Source: Sphingobacterium paludis (lineage in GTDB: Bacteria; Bacteroidota; Bacteroidia; Sphingobacteriales; Sphingobacteriaceae). Taken from it: a stretch of 64,000 nt of DNA. Shown here piece after piece: positions 42,364 through 52,300 of the stretch (positions are counted from its first letter, which is position 1; each line of letters starts with the position of its first letter). The stretch spans positions 310,001 through 374,000 of the forward strand of contig NZ_SNZV01000006.1 of assembly GCF_004364125.1 (NCBI RefSeq), in the 5' to 3' direction. The notes under the pieces are model-generated. The model was not told where the DNA came from and made no database searches. It saw only the letters and a list, made by a program, of their open reading frames with translations. A program made the translations under genes and the position numbers.

Positions 42364-43236
42364 TCACATGGTGCTTAACGTTATAGGAAGCGTATATTGA
42401 ACGCGTACCTGCCGCCCATTTTGTATACCCGGAGACCATTTTTTAGCACTTTTTAATATCCTGACAGCTTCTTGCCCGGTGCCAAAGCCAAGGTCGCGTA
42501 AAACTTTTATATCTGTTAGACTCCCATCACGCTCCACTACGAAAGAGACCAGTACACTGCCTTTTATGCCTTGCTGTAAGGCGGCATCAGGATAGACATA
42601 ATGCTTACCAACCCATTGCACGAACGCTTTCATACCCCCAGGTGGCTCAGGCATAACTTCAACAGCGATAAAAGCTGCGTTGCCATCGGCAGATCCCGTT
42701 GTCTCGCCGGATGCTGTACCAGTCATCGCACCTTCTTGCTTCGTTGGTCCAAACTCGCCGTTAGCAAGATAAGTCCCTCCTTCCACCTTTTTCAAGGTGA
42801 TACGCGCAGTCATCTTATCTTTCATCTCGTCTTGCGTGGCCATTTCCTCCGTCGCGTGATGTGCGCTCGTTACGATAGGCTCGACAGCACGGATCAGATC
42901 GATCGCTGGTGGATCGTGCGCAATCTGTTGGATGGGCTTGGCTTCCGGTATCAGCAACTCCTCTTCTTTCGGCAGATCAGGAACTTTTAAATCATCATCC
43001 AAAATCACGGCTGTCTCCTGATAGGTCACGGTAGGAAGAACTGCCTTGGGCATATGGTCGTAGGCAAATTTAGCACCTACTAGCACAATGACAACTCCGC
43101 TAACGATAAACAGGGCTCGGTTGGTAGCGAGCGCCGCATTCCTTCGTAGATCATAAGCACCGTACATACGATTTCGGGATGAGAATACTACATCCAACCA
43201 TTCCTTTTCATAGATATCTAATTTGTTCGTCCACAT
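42364..43236 (-). CDS. TonB-family energy transducer
   Basis: A 290-residue protein. A cytoplasmic N-terminus with YGAYDLRRNAALATNRAL, the Bacteroidota TonB pattern, precedes one membrane segment (about 42-60). A periplasmic Pro/Glu-rich spacer follows (about 65-190), then the C-terminal TonB domain (about 195-290, PGGMKAFVQWVGKHYVYP, GSVLVSFVVERDGSLTDI, WSPGIQNGRQVRVQYTLPI). It transmits proton-motive force from ExbBD to TonB-dependent receptors such as SusC proteins. No exbB/exbD is adjacent. Several TonB copies per genome are normal in this phylum, so its receptor partner is unknown. Confidence 0.9.
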   Translation of the reverse strand: MWTNKLDIYEKEWLDVVFSSRNRMYGAYDLRRNAALATNRALFIVSGVVIVLVGAKFAYDHMPKAVLPTVTYQETAVILDDDLKVPDLPKEEELLIPEAKPIQQIAHDPPAIDLIRAVEPIVTSAHHATEEMATQDEMKDKMTARITLKKVEGGTYLANGEFGPTKQEGAMTGTASGETTGSADGNAAFIAVEVMPEPPGGMKAFVQWVGKHYVYPDAALQQGIKGSVLVSFVVERDGSLTDIKVLRDLGFGTGQEAVRILKSAKKWSPGIQNGRQVRVQYTLPITLSTM

Positions 43237-43388
43237 AGCAAGTAAATTTTAAGGTTTACATTCGTTACATACATGATGCAAACGCCTGTTACTTTTCATA
43301 AAATTTTCTACAAAGCAGTGTGAGCCTCGAAATCAGAAAGAATAGGGGGAAGAATAGTATACGCGAAAAATAGCGGCGATAACGGCAA

Positions 43389-44390
43389 CTACACGTGCAT
43401 ACGCGCGAGCGGCGTCACATCTTGCGCGACAAATGATTTTTGCAGGTATTTTTGATAGCCCGCAATGGCAATCATGGCGGCATTGTCGGTACAATACTCG
43501 AATTTCGGAATAAACACGTTCCACCCTAAACGGTCGCCCGTTTCCAATAAGGCCTTACGCAATCCCGAATTGGCCGATACCCCACCGGCGATAGCAATTC
43601 GGCTTACGCCCGTCAGCTTTGCTGCTTTTTTGAGCTTATTGAGCAAGATAGAGACGATACGCGATTGCACCGACGCACAAACATCGGCCAGCTGTTCTTG
43701 AAGAAAGTTTGGATTTATTTTTTCCTGTGCCTGCACCATATACAAAATTGCCGTCTTCAGTCCGGAGAAACTGAAATCCAAATTTTCAATCTGCGGTTCG
43801 GGAAGTTGAAAAGCATGGGGATTACCTTCCTTTGCATATTTATCGATAAGAGGGCCACCCGGATAAGGCAGGTTTAATATCTTCGCGGTTTTATCGAAGG
43901 CTTCACCCGCCGCATCGTCCAGCGTTTGCCCGAGGAGCTCCATTTCGAAATAATCCTTCACCAACACAATTTGCGTATGCCCCCCAGATACCGTCAGGCA
44001 TAGAAAAGGAAATTCAGGTTTGGGATCGTCAATAAAATGGGCTAAAATATGCGCTTGCATATGATTAACCTCTATCAAAGGAATATTACGAGCCAGAGCA
44101 AAGGACTTCGCAAACGAGGTTCCAACAAGTAATGCACCTAAAAGTCCGGGGCCGCGCGTAAAAGCTACCGCATCAATATCATTTTTATGTATTTTTGCCT
44201 GCACAATGGCCTGATCGACGGTTGGAATGATATGTTGTTGATGCGCACGCGAAGCAAGCTCGGGAACAACGCCCCCGTATTTTGCGTGGATTGCTTGACT
44301 AGCAATAATATTTGACTTAATTTCACCGTCTATACAAATAGAGGCTGAAGTTTCATCACAAGAGGATTCGATACCGAGGATTATAGCCAT
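43389..44390 (-). CDS. tsaD: tRNA N6-adenosine threonylcarbamoyltransferase
   Basis: A 333-residue enzyme that transfers threonylcarbamoyl to A37 of ANN-decoding tRNAs (t6A), acting with TsaB and TsaE; universal and usually essential. The start is set at 44390, giving the family opening MAIILGIESSCDETSASI; the frame extends to 44414 but would begin at the -7 promoter. Metal-binding His110 and His114 lie in EVNHMQAHILAHF. Further ASKHA motifs are LTVSGGHTQIVL, DDAAGEAFDKTAKIL, AGGVSANSGLR and CTDNAAMIA. It is divergent from the second tamB-like gene; the two starts are about 60 bases apart or overlap. Confidence 0.97.
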   Translation of the reverse strand: MAIILGIESSCDETSASICIDGEIKSNIIASQAIHAKYGGVVPELASRAHQQHIIPTVDQAIVQAKIHKNDIDAVAFTRGPGLLGALLVGTSFAKSFALARNIPLIEVNHMQAHILAHFIDDPKPEFPFLCLTVSGGHTQIVLVKDYFEMELLGQTLDDAAGEAFDKTAKILNLPYPGGPLIDKYAKEGNPHAFQLPEPQIENLDFSFSGLKTAILYMVQAQEKINPNFLQEQLADVCASVQSRIVSILLNKLKKAAKLTGVSRIAIAGGVSANSGLRKALLETGDRLGWNVFIPKFEYCTDNAAMIAIAGYQKYLQKSFVAQDVTPLARMHV

Positions 44391-44413
44391 TGCGCGAAGT
44401 ATTAAACAGAACA

Positions 44414-44421
44414 CAAAAATA
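44414..44421 (-). promoter_or_regulatory. -7 promoter element for tsaD
   Basis: The minus strand reads TATTTTTG, 24 bases upstream of the ATG at 44390. It lies within the 5' end of the divergent tamB-like gene. Confidence 0.5.
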
Positions 44422-44453
44422 TCAAAAAAATACTAAAAATAACGCTTGTTACC

Positions 44454-47400
44454 TTGCTTAGCATCACCTTGCTAACAGTAGGTGTGATCTTTGCGTTGCG
44501 CTACCCCTCCGTCCAAACCTATGTAAGCAAGAAAACCGCAAATTACCTTAGCGAGCAGCTGGGAACAAAAATATCGGTCGGGAACGTGTATATAAACCCG
44601 TTCCGATCGGTAGAAATAAAAGGACTAACCGTAAACGATCGGAAAGGGAAAAAGATGCTGTATGCCAAGAGCATAACGGCCACTTTTTCGCTGGCGAAGC
44701 TATTTAATAATGAATTTGAAGTACGAAAACTTAGCTTAGAAAACGCCTATTTCCAGTACGAGATCTATAAAGATAGCACCAACCTCAGCTTTCTTATAAA
44801 CTACTTTGCACCGAAGAAAAAAGGACCGAAAAAAAGTAAGTCGAAGCTTTCAATCAACCTGAGACAGGTTCAACTTCACGACAACCATGTTAAATTGGTC
44901 GATCACCGCTGGTCCAGAAAGCACAACGGCCTCAACTTCAATGACCTCGATATTCAAGGCATCTCTGGATTGTTGGACGAAATCCAGTTTAACGAACAGG
45001 AGCTGCAAGCCAACATCGAGCAATTAACCTTCAACGATAAGAGCGGGTTGCATGTGCGTGAGCTCTCCGCTAAATCGTACATATCCGCTAAAAAGATGAC
45101 TTTTAAGGAGTTAACTTTACGCACAAGCCGTTCGAAAATTGGAAACTACCTGCAGTTTGAATATGATCACTTTGCCAGTTTTGAACACTTTGTCGACAGT
45201 GTGCATGTAACCGCAACCTTGGATCAGGCCTTTCTTGATTCCCGAGATATTGCATTTTTCGCTCCGGATATGTCTAAGGTTCGTTTCTTGACGACCATCC
45301 AGCAAGCCGAGCTGTGGGGAACGGTGGCCGATATAAAGGCACGATCCGTCAACCTAAAGACTGGAAAGCAAACCGCATTCCAGGGCAATCTTCGAATCGC
45401 TGGTCTTCCCGATATTGAGCGCACGAAATTTGATTTCGATATCAAGAGGCTCGTTACCTCAGCAAACGATTTAGAAAGCTTAGTCCCCGACTTAGCGGAT
45501 ATGCGTAGCTTTACACTACCTGCACAACTGCATAGACTGGGCAATATAAGCTATACCGGAGATCTGGATGGCTATTATCATAATTTTACCCTTGATGGAA
45601 AAGCCGAAACGGGTCTCGGATTGATCGACGCTAAAGCAACAGTGGCCATCCGCCCTACCCTACAATATGCAGGGCAGATCAACAGCTCGAATTTTAATAT
45701 AGGAGAGCTCCTAAATGCAAAAAGCTTAGCGACAGCTGGTTTCGACTTTCAATTTGACGGCACAAGTTCCGACAAGCTCTCCCTTCAACTTGCTGGTCAA
45801 GGACGGTTTCATAACTTTTTTTTTAAAGGGTATGAATATGATCAAATACTGTTCGAGGGGGAGATACAAGACCGGCTGTTCACCGCAACAGGCAGTATTC
45901 AGGACGAGCAGGCAAAACTGGAATTTGACGGAGAGATCGACTGGGACACGGAAACACCTATTTATACACTTTCATCAGATATAGAGGTGCTGAACTTAAA
46001 AGACCTCCGCCTATTTACAGAAGATAGCATCGTGGTGAAGAAGTCTAATCTGCGCGCAACGATGCATGGCAACTCCTTGAATTCGCTTAATGGCCATATC
46101 TATTCAGATCATATTCAATTTCAATCTTCCCGTGGAGAATTTGTTATGGATTATCTTGATTTTAACTCCGAGGGTGATGAACAGTCGAAACTGCTAACGT
46201 TGAAGTCGGATGTGGTCGATGGTGTATTGAATGGGCAGATCGACCTCAATACAATAGCCGCTTATTTTCGTTCGCTCGCGATGCGTTATGCGCCTGCGAT
46301 CAATATTGATGCGGCACCATACAATCCGCAAAACTTCGATCTTCAGGTTACCATAAAATCTTTTGATGCCGTATCCGCACTCTTTGACCCGAACTTACGG
46401 TTGGAAGATGGCGCGAATTTAAAAGCTACCTTTTCATCAGCCGATTACACGGCAAACTTCAGCGCGTTTAGTCCTGTAGTATCTTATAAGGGTTTGAAAA
46501 TAACTAATCTTGCCTTGTCGGAACAGGCGGATGATAAAGCCTTCTCGCTATCGGTCTACGCCGATAGACTCAGTATGTCAGACTCGGCTTATGTGGAGCA
46601 TGTTAGTATGCATAATACGTTGGCTAATGATAGCTTACATTTCAAGATGACACTCTCCGAGAACGATCGCGCCAACTATCTAAATCTAAACGGAAACATC
46701 CACTTTGCGCAGAATAAGCCCGCATACATAAAATTCGATAGATCAGAAATAGTCTTGAATAGGGAGCAATGGACCATCAATGAAGACGCTGATCTACGGG
46801 TATCCAAAGGCAAGTTTTACTTGAACAACCTCTTGATCATACGTGATAAACAGCAGATCAGTCTAAACGGCATACTGTCTGACGATGATGCCGATCGTTT
46901 AGATATAGCCTTTAGCGACTTCAGTTTATCATCCTTAGCGGGTGTTACCAAGCCAATGGGCATAGAATTGCAGGGCAGCATGAGCGGTGACGTGCATGTA
47001 CAATCGGTGTTCAAGAAGCCTACCTTATCCACGGACATCAATACAACGCCAATCATCTTCAATAACCTTCCTATCGGCACCCTAAACATTCGCGCAGATT
47101 TTGATCCAGCAAGTGGACTTATGCTGTTGAGCTCCAAATTGCAGGATATCGATGGACGAGGGATAGATCTAGCCGGTACCTACGATTTAAAATCATCTCA
47201 AAACGCCTTGCGCTTGCGCGGAAAAATCAACGATTTGGATATTGGTATTTTACAGCCCTTTTTAAAAAATCTGGTCTCCAATGTATACGGGAAACTGAGC
47301 GGAGACCTGACGATTGAAGGCACCATAAGGCATCCAAAAATTAACGGCAGCTCAACGATACCCGAAGCCTCATTTTTAGTAGACTATCTTCAGACCCGGT

Positions 47401-48827
47401 ACCAGCTGACCAATCAGAGTTGCCTGATTCACGATAACCGCCTCCTTTTAAACAACTGGCGTTTTAGCGACATCAACCGTAGTACAGCAACAGCGAAAGG
47501 GTACATTGATCTGGATAATCTCACTAATCCAGTTTTAGATATTAATGTCGACGCTAAAAACTTCCAGATTTTAAATACCGGGAGGAAGGATAATGAACTA
47601 TTTTTCGGAACAGCGTATGCCTCGGGCAGGTTTGGCTTTAAGGGCCCGGTAAATGCGGTCATTATTGACATCAATGCCACATCAAACCCGAACACGGTGA
47701 TCACGATCCCATTCAACAGCTCCCTGAAAGTAAGTGATAACGATTTTTTTTACTTTACGACACCAGACTCGGCAAGTTTGGAAGCGCCCCTTTCCAAACA
47801 ATTGTTTGAAGGCCTCACGATGAATATGGATCTCAATTTGACCAGAGATGCGGAGATCAACTTAGAGAACAATATCGGATCGTTAAAAGGCTTGGGTACG
47901 GGAAGCGTTTCCCTGCGTATGGCGAGCGTGGGCGATTTTGAGATGTTTGGCGATTACCTCATTTTAGCAGGGAAATTTCATTTCACAGCGCAGGATTTTT
48001 TTAATAAGTTTTTTGATCTGAAAGAGGGAGGCACGATTCGCTGGGCCGGAAAGCCGGGCGAAGCAACGGTGAACCTAAGTGCCACCTACCAGCAACGCAC
48101 ATCTGTGGCGCCGCTATACAACGCGGCAGGCAGAACGGAAAACAACGACCGAATCTTAGCGCAAGCAGACATGATTTTGAAAGGTACTCTTTCCCAACCG
48201 GAAATTTCATTTGATCTCAACTTCCCACAAGATCCCTACGTAAAAGATGAGCTTCAAGGCTACTTGAGTGATGGAAATAATGTAAACCAGCAGGCTATCA
48301 GTTTGATTGTGCGCCGAAGTTTCACCCCGGCGTCTACCCAAGAATTTGGCCGCGAAGTGAATAATACCCTATTATCTGCCGGAACAGAAATCGCCTTTAA
48401 CCAGTTGAATAGTATCATTTCGCAATCCTTGAATATGAACTTCTTAGACCTCAACATCCGTTCCTTCAATGACGCATCGGCATCCTTACGCTTCTTTGAT
48501 GATCGGTTAATTTTGACGGGCGGTGTCAGTGATCGAAGTCGTAGCCAACTGAACGATCTTACGGTGTTTTCCGATCAGATTGCCACCGACGCGGAGATCA
48601 CGTTTCGGCTTCGTCAAGATGGCAACCTCGTATTGAGGGCATATAATCGGCTTAACACGCGGAACTTCCTGTTCACGCCATACAGCGACTACATCAGCGC
48701 CGTAGGGGTTGTTTACAGGCAAGAGTTTAACACGCTCGGTGAGTTTTGGCGAAAGCTATGGATCTGGAATGAACGAAAACAACGCGCTGACCAATACGTG
48801 GTGCCCGACAGCTTAAGCGCCAACTAG
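44454..48827 (+). CDS. Second TamB-like protein (DUF490), 5' end uncertain
   Basis: 1457 residues from the TTG at 44454. An N-terminal hydrophobic segment is followed by the long beta-rich AsmA/TamB body. The C-terminal DUF490 part (about 1130-1440) includes FHFTAQDFFNKFFDLKEGGTIRW and SLRFFDDRLILTGGVSDRS. It is a paralogue of the 21233 gene but has no TamL-type gene beside it. The TTG start leaves no basic residues before the membrane segment. Codons just upstream, back to the stop at 44403, encode KNIKKILKITLVTL, which has them, but contain no usual start codon. A TTG at 44390 would supply one if the A7 run at 44424-44430 were a base shorter. The stop shares the palindrome CTAG with the next, convergent gene. 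Confidence 0.85.
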   Translation: MLSITLLTVGVIFALRYPSVQTYVSKKTANYLSEQLGTKISVGNVYINPFRSVEIKGLTVNDRKGKKMLYAKSITATFSLAKLFNNEFEVRKLSLENAYFQYEIYKDSTNLSFLINYFAPKKKGPKKSKSKLSINLRQVQLHDNHVKLVDHRWSRKHNGLNFNDLDIQGISGLLDEIQFNEQELQANIEQLTFNDKSGLHVRELSAKSYISAKKMTFKELTLRTSRSKIGNYLQFEYDHFASFEHFVDSVHVTATLDQAFLDSRDIAFFAPDMSKVRFLTTIQQAELWGTVADIKARSVNLKTGKQTAFQGNLRIAGLPDIERTKFDFDIKRLVTSANDLESLVPDLADMRSFTLPAQLHRLGNISYTGDLDGYYHNFTLDGKAETGLGLIDAKATVAIRPTLQYAGQINSSNFNIGELLNAKSLATAGFDFQFDGTSSDKLSLQLAGQGRFHNFFFKGYEYDQILFEGEIQDRLFTATGSIQDEQAKLEFDGEIDWDTETPIYTLSSDIEVLNLKDLRLFTEDSIVVKKSNLRATMHGNSLNSLNGHIYSDHIQFQSSRGEFVMDYLDFNSEGDEQSKLLTLKSDVVDGVLNGQIDLNTIAAYFRSLAMRYAPAINIDAAPYNPQNFDLQVTIKSFDAVSALFDPNLRLEDGANLKATFSSADYTANFSAFSPVVSYKGLKITNLALSEQADDKAFSLSVYADRLSMSDSAYVEHVSMHNTLANDSLHFKMTLSENDRANYLNLNGNIHFAQNKPAYIKFDRSEIVLNREQWTINEDADLRVSKGKFYLNNLLIIRDKQQISLNGILSDDDADRLDIAFSDFSLSSLAGVTKPMGIELQGSMSGDVHVQSVFKKPTLSTDINTTPIIFNNLPIGTLNIRADFDPASGLMLLSSKLQDIDGRGIDLAGTYDLKSSQNALRLRGKINDLDIGILQPFLKNLVSNVYGKLSGDLTIEGTIRHPKINGSSTIPEASFLVDYLQTRYQLTNQSCLIHDNRLLLNNWRFSDINRSTATAKGYIDLDNLTNPVLDINVDAKNFQILNTGRKDNELFFGTAYASGRFGFKGPVNAVIIDINATSNPNTVITIPFNSSLKVSDNDFFYFTTPDSASLEAPLSKQLFEGLTMNMDLNLTRDAEINLENNIGSLKGLGTGSVSLRMASVGDFEMFGDYLILAGKFHFTAQDFFNKFFDLKEGGTIRWAGKPGEATVNLSATYQQRTSVAPLYNAAGRTENNDRILAQADMILKGTLSQPEISFDLNFPQDPYVKDELQGYLSDGNNVNQQAISLIVRRSFTPASTQEFGREVNNTLLSAGTEIAFNQLNSIISQSLNMNFLDLNIRSFNDASASLRFFDDRLILTGGVSDRSRSQLNDLTVFSDQIATDAEITFRLRQDGNLVLRAYNRLNTRNFLFTPYSDYISAVGVVYRQEFNTLGEFWRKLWIWNERKQRADQYVVPDSLSAN

Positions 48828-49114
48828 CCCAGCAGCATTTTCACAAGCTCTTGCCATTCATCAGCAAGATCACCTTTGTAGACGGGTTGACCTGCCCGTC
48901 CATACCAATACTTCGCGTTCCATAGATCACCTTCCACCCGGTGCAGATAAGCATGAACATGTGCTGATGTCTGATCATCCAGTTGATCGATCAAGTCGTG
49001 CGCACGGTTCCAATCACCCTTCCCCTCAAACCATAAAGCTTTAAGATGAACATTTAACACTGCAGGTACTGTTTGATCTGATTTTATGCTTTGTGAAAAC
49101 TTTTCAAAATCCAT
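48824..49114 (-). CDS. Small conserved-type hypothetical protein
   Basis: A 96-residue soluble helical protein. NVHLKALWFEGKGDWNRAHDLIDQLDDQTSAHVHAYLHRVEGDLWNAKYWYGRAG (described here by its parts: a WFEGKGDWNRAH turn and a VHAYLHRVEGDLWNAKYWY turn) gives a TPR-like helix-turn-helix with many Trp and His residues. Similar short proteins occur across bacteria as hypotheticals. No signal peptide is present. The stop codon overlaps the stop of the convergent tamB-like gene in a shared CTAG (48824-48827). Function unknown. Confidence 0.7.
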   Translation of the reverse strand: MDFEKFSQSIKSDQTVPAVLNVHLKALWFEGKGDWNRAHDLIDQLDDQTSAHVHAYLHRVEGDLWNAKYWYGRAGQPVYKGDLADEWQELVKMLLG

Positions 49115-49322
49115 AGAAAAACGTCTAATTTACGAACGCCATTACTGGCGATTGCTGTAGAAATATACATTTTTATTTGAAAGGACATACTAATTATTGT
49201 AAAGAGAACGTTAGAAATAAGGTTTGTAACAAAAATATTATAATAGATAAGATGAACGTGCGTAGCTGATTTTTGTTAGAACTGTAGATAATGGTACTCA
49301 AATTAATAACTAAAAGTCACGA

Positions 49323-52300
49323 ATGAAACATTCTATTTACGCTATTCCGTTACTCCTGTTCGGACCTACTCCTGTATTTTCCTCACTTTCGAACCCGGAG
49401 ACGACAAAAATTGTACAGCAAAAGACGAGTACAGCATTTACCATTTCCTTTAATAACAACCATGCAGTACGCGATTATTGGTCGGCTTCTCCCCTATCAA
49501 TAGACACGCTCAATGCGGTGAAAGGGTCGATTAAAGATGAGCAGGGTGCGCCGTTACAGGGTGTTATCGTGACCGTAAAAGGCGAATCTGTCAATGTTGT
49601 TTCTAACGATCAAGGCGCTTTTGAATTGGAAGCCAAGCCTGATGCGACATTAATGTTTAACAAAACAGACTTCGCAAGGCATGAAGAGCCTGTCAACAAT
49701 CGCAGCGAAGTTAATATCGTTTTAAAGGTCGCTCCACCAGACTCCGTGAAAACAGATTCCACGGCTGTAACGACCAGCACAACAGACTCAACGAGAACAG
49801 ATTCTACCGCTACCAAGTTAACCGGAGTCGTTCCAGCGCAACAAGATTCAACGAAAGCAGCGCCAACTACCGTGCAAACGCAAACTGACTCTACCCGCGC
49901 AACACAAAATACACAAGACCTTGTACAGGGCACGGTGCGAGATGCTAACGGCCCTGTTGCAGGCGCAACCGTATCGGTCAAAGGCCTCGCGGTTACCGCC
50001 GCCACAGATGATCAAGGTAAGTTTAGCATTGCAGCGGGCAGCAGTCCAGCGCTGATCTTTAGCGCTGTCGGCTATAAAGAACATGAAGAGCTCCTGAACA
50101 ACAGGAAATCTGTCGACGTAACGATGGTTCAAGAAGCCACAACCATTCAATCGGTACAGGTTGTGGCCGTAGGATATGGTACAATGGAACGAGCAACCTT
50201 GGCCAGCTCCGTGTCCAGTATCGGATCAGACCAAATCGAAAATGAAGTGCTACCGAGCATTTCACAAGCCATACAGGGTAAAGCCGGCGGGGTGCAGGTC
50301 TCTCAGAAATCAGGATCTCCGGGTGGCGGTCTCAGCATCCGCGTTCGCGGTACCACATCCATCAACGCGAGCTCCGACCCCTTATACGTGATCGACGGAA
50401 TCCCGGTAAATAGTACAACAAACTTTACCGGTGGATCTACCTTTGATTTTGGCGGCGGAACACAGGGAATAAACGTACTTTCGTCACTGAATCCTGCCGA
50501 TGTGCAGTCTGTGGAAATTCTTAAAGATGCGGCATCTTCCTCTATTTACGGTTCCAGAGCAGCCAACGGTGTCGTCTTAATTACGACCAAAAAGGGTGAC
50601 GCAGGGACGAGCCAATTTCATTTCAACATGTACGAAGGTTTCTCCGAGATGCCCTCCGAGCGGAAGTACAAGTTGATGAACACCGCGCAATACCAAGATT
50701 ATATGCGTGATTTCTATGCTATCGCACAACAAGAGACACCGACAACTACGATCCCGCAACAGGTGTTGGCAAATCCGGATCTTACAACCGATTGGCAAGA
50801 TGTTATTTTCCGCAAAGCAGCCACACGCAGCTATGAGTTAGCGGCCAGTGGCGGAAGCGACAAAACACAATATTACACCTCCTTTGGCTACATGCGTCAA
50901 GGTGGTATCCTACATGGTTCGGACTTTAACCGAATCAGCGGGCGCATAAACTTAAACCATCAACATAGCGAGAAGCTGAATTTTGCTACGGCAATCAATA
51001 TTACGCGTGCGGAAAACGACCGCGTGCAGGAAGAGAACTCCAGAGAGGGGGCTACCAAGAATGGTATTTTTGCACCGCCTAATATTCCAGTCTTCGATGC
51101 AAATGGAAATTATGTCTATGATCAAGTGAGCGCGTCTCGCGAAAATCCTCTTGCTATATTAGAGCTCCCCGTGAATAATGCGCAAACATGGCGTATTCTC
51201 GCCAACGTGAGTGCGGAATACAAAATTATCCCATCGTTAGCGTTGAAAACGAATTTCGGTACCGACGTGAGCTTTATTGACGAAACGTTCTTTATGCCGC
51301 CAAACGGCCTTCGCTCGTATGCCAGCCAAGGGGGTATTGGTGCCCGTCGCAACACGCGCGATCAACTATGGATCAATGAAACGACACTGACATTTGATCA
51401 AACATATGGCGATCATCATATTAACGCGTTGGGCGGATTTTCCGTACAGGAATCACGTTTGGAATTTGTACATGCACAACGAAACAATTTCCCGTCCAAT
51501 GATATTGAATATATTAACGCCGGAGGTGTGGTTACCCAAGCTAATTCGTTTCCGGAAGAATGGGCTATCGCATCCGGTTTTGCCCGGGTGAACTACGACT
51601 TTCAGAAGAAATATATCGTAACCGCCAATTTGCGGACAGATGGTTCGTCTCGCTTTGGTCGAGAAAACCGTTGGGCAACATTCCCATCCGTTGCAGCAGC
51701 TTGGCGCGTTTCGGAAGAAAGTTTCATGAAAGAGGTTCCCGCGATCAGCAACCTAAAACTAAGAGGAAGCTGGGGGATCACGGGTAATCAGAATATTGGA
51801 AATTACGCAAGTTATTCGTTATACTCAGGCGGCAACAACTATTTGGGATCTCCTGGATTTGTGCCTTCTGTCTTAGGCGATGTAAATTTGAAATGGGAAA
51901 CAACACGGCAAACCGATATCGGGATTGATGTAGGCCTGTTCAACAATAGGGTTTCGATCTTAGCCGATTATTACTATAAGAGAACATCCGACCTGCTAAT
52001 TGCTGTTCCTATTTTGACCAGTTCTGGCTATGCAAACCAGTTTACCAATTCGGGAGATATCGAAAATAAAGGTTTCGAGTTTGAACTAACCACGCAGAAT
52101 TTTGTTGGTGAATTTAAATGGACTACATCGTTGAACATGACGTTCAATAGAAACAAAGTTTTATCCCTTCCTCCAGGTGTTCCAAGGATGTTAGGCGGCG
52201 TCGGTGAATTAAATATTGCACAGGCAGGCTTACCATTGGGTGCATTTTATGGCTGGAGAATGCTTGGTGTAAATCCGCAAACCGGTTTAATCGAGTATGC

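Noticed and set aside
49731..49916. TDST-encoding repeat considered as a DNA tandem repeat or CRISPR-like array
   Set aside because: Repeats are short, irregular at base level and in frame; they are a protein linker, not a repeat array.
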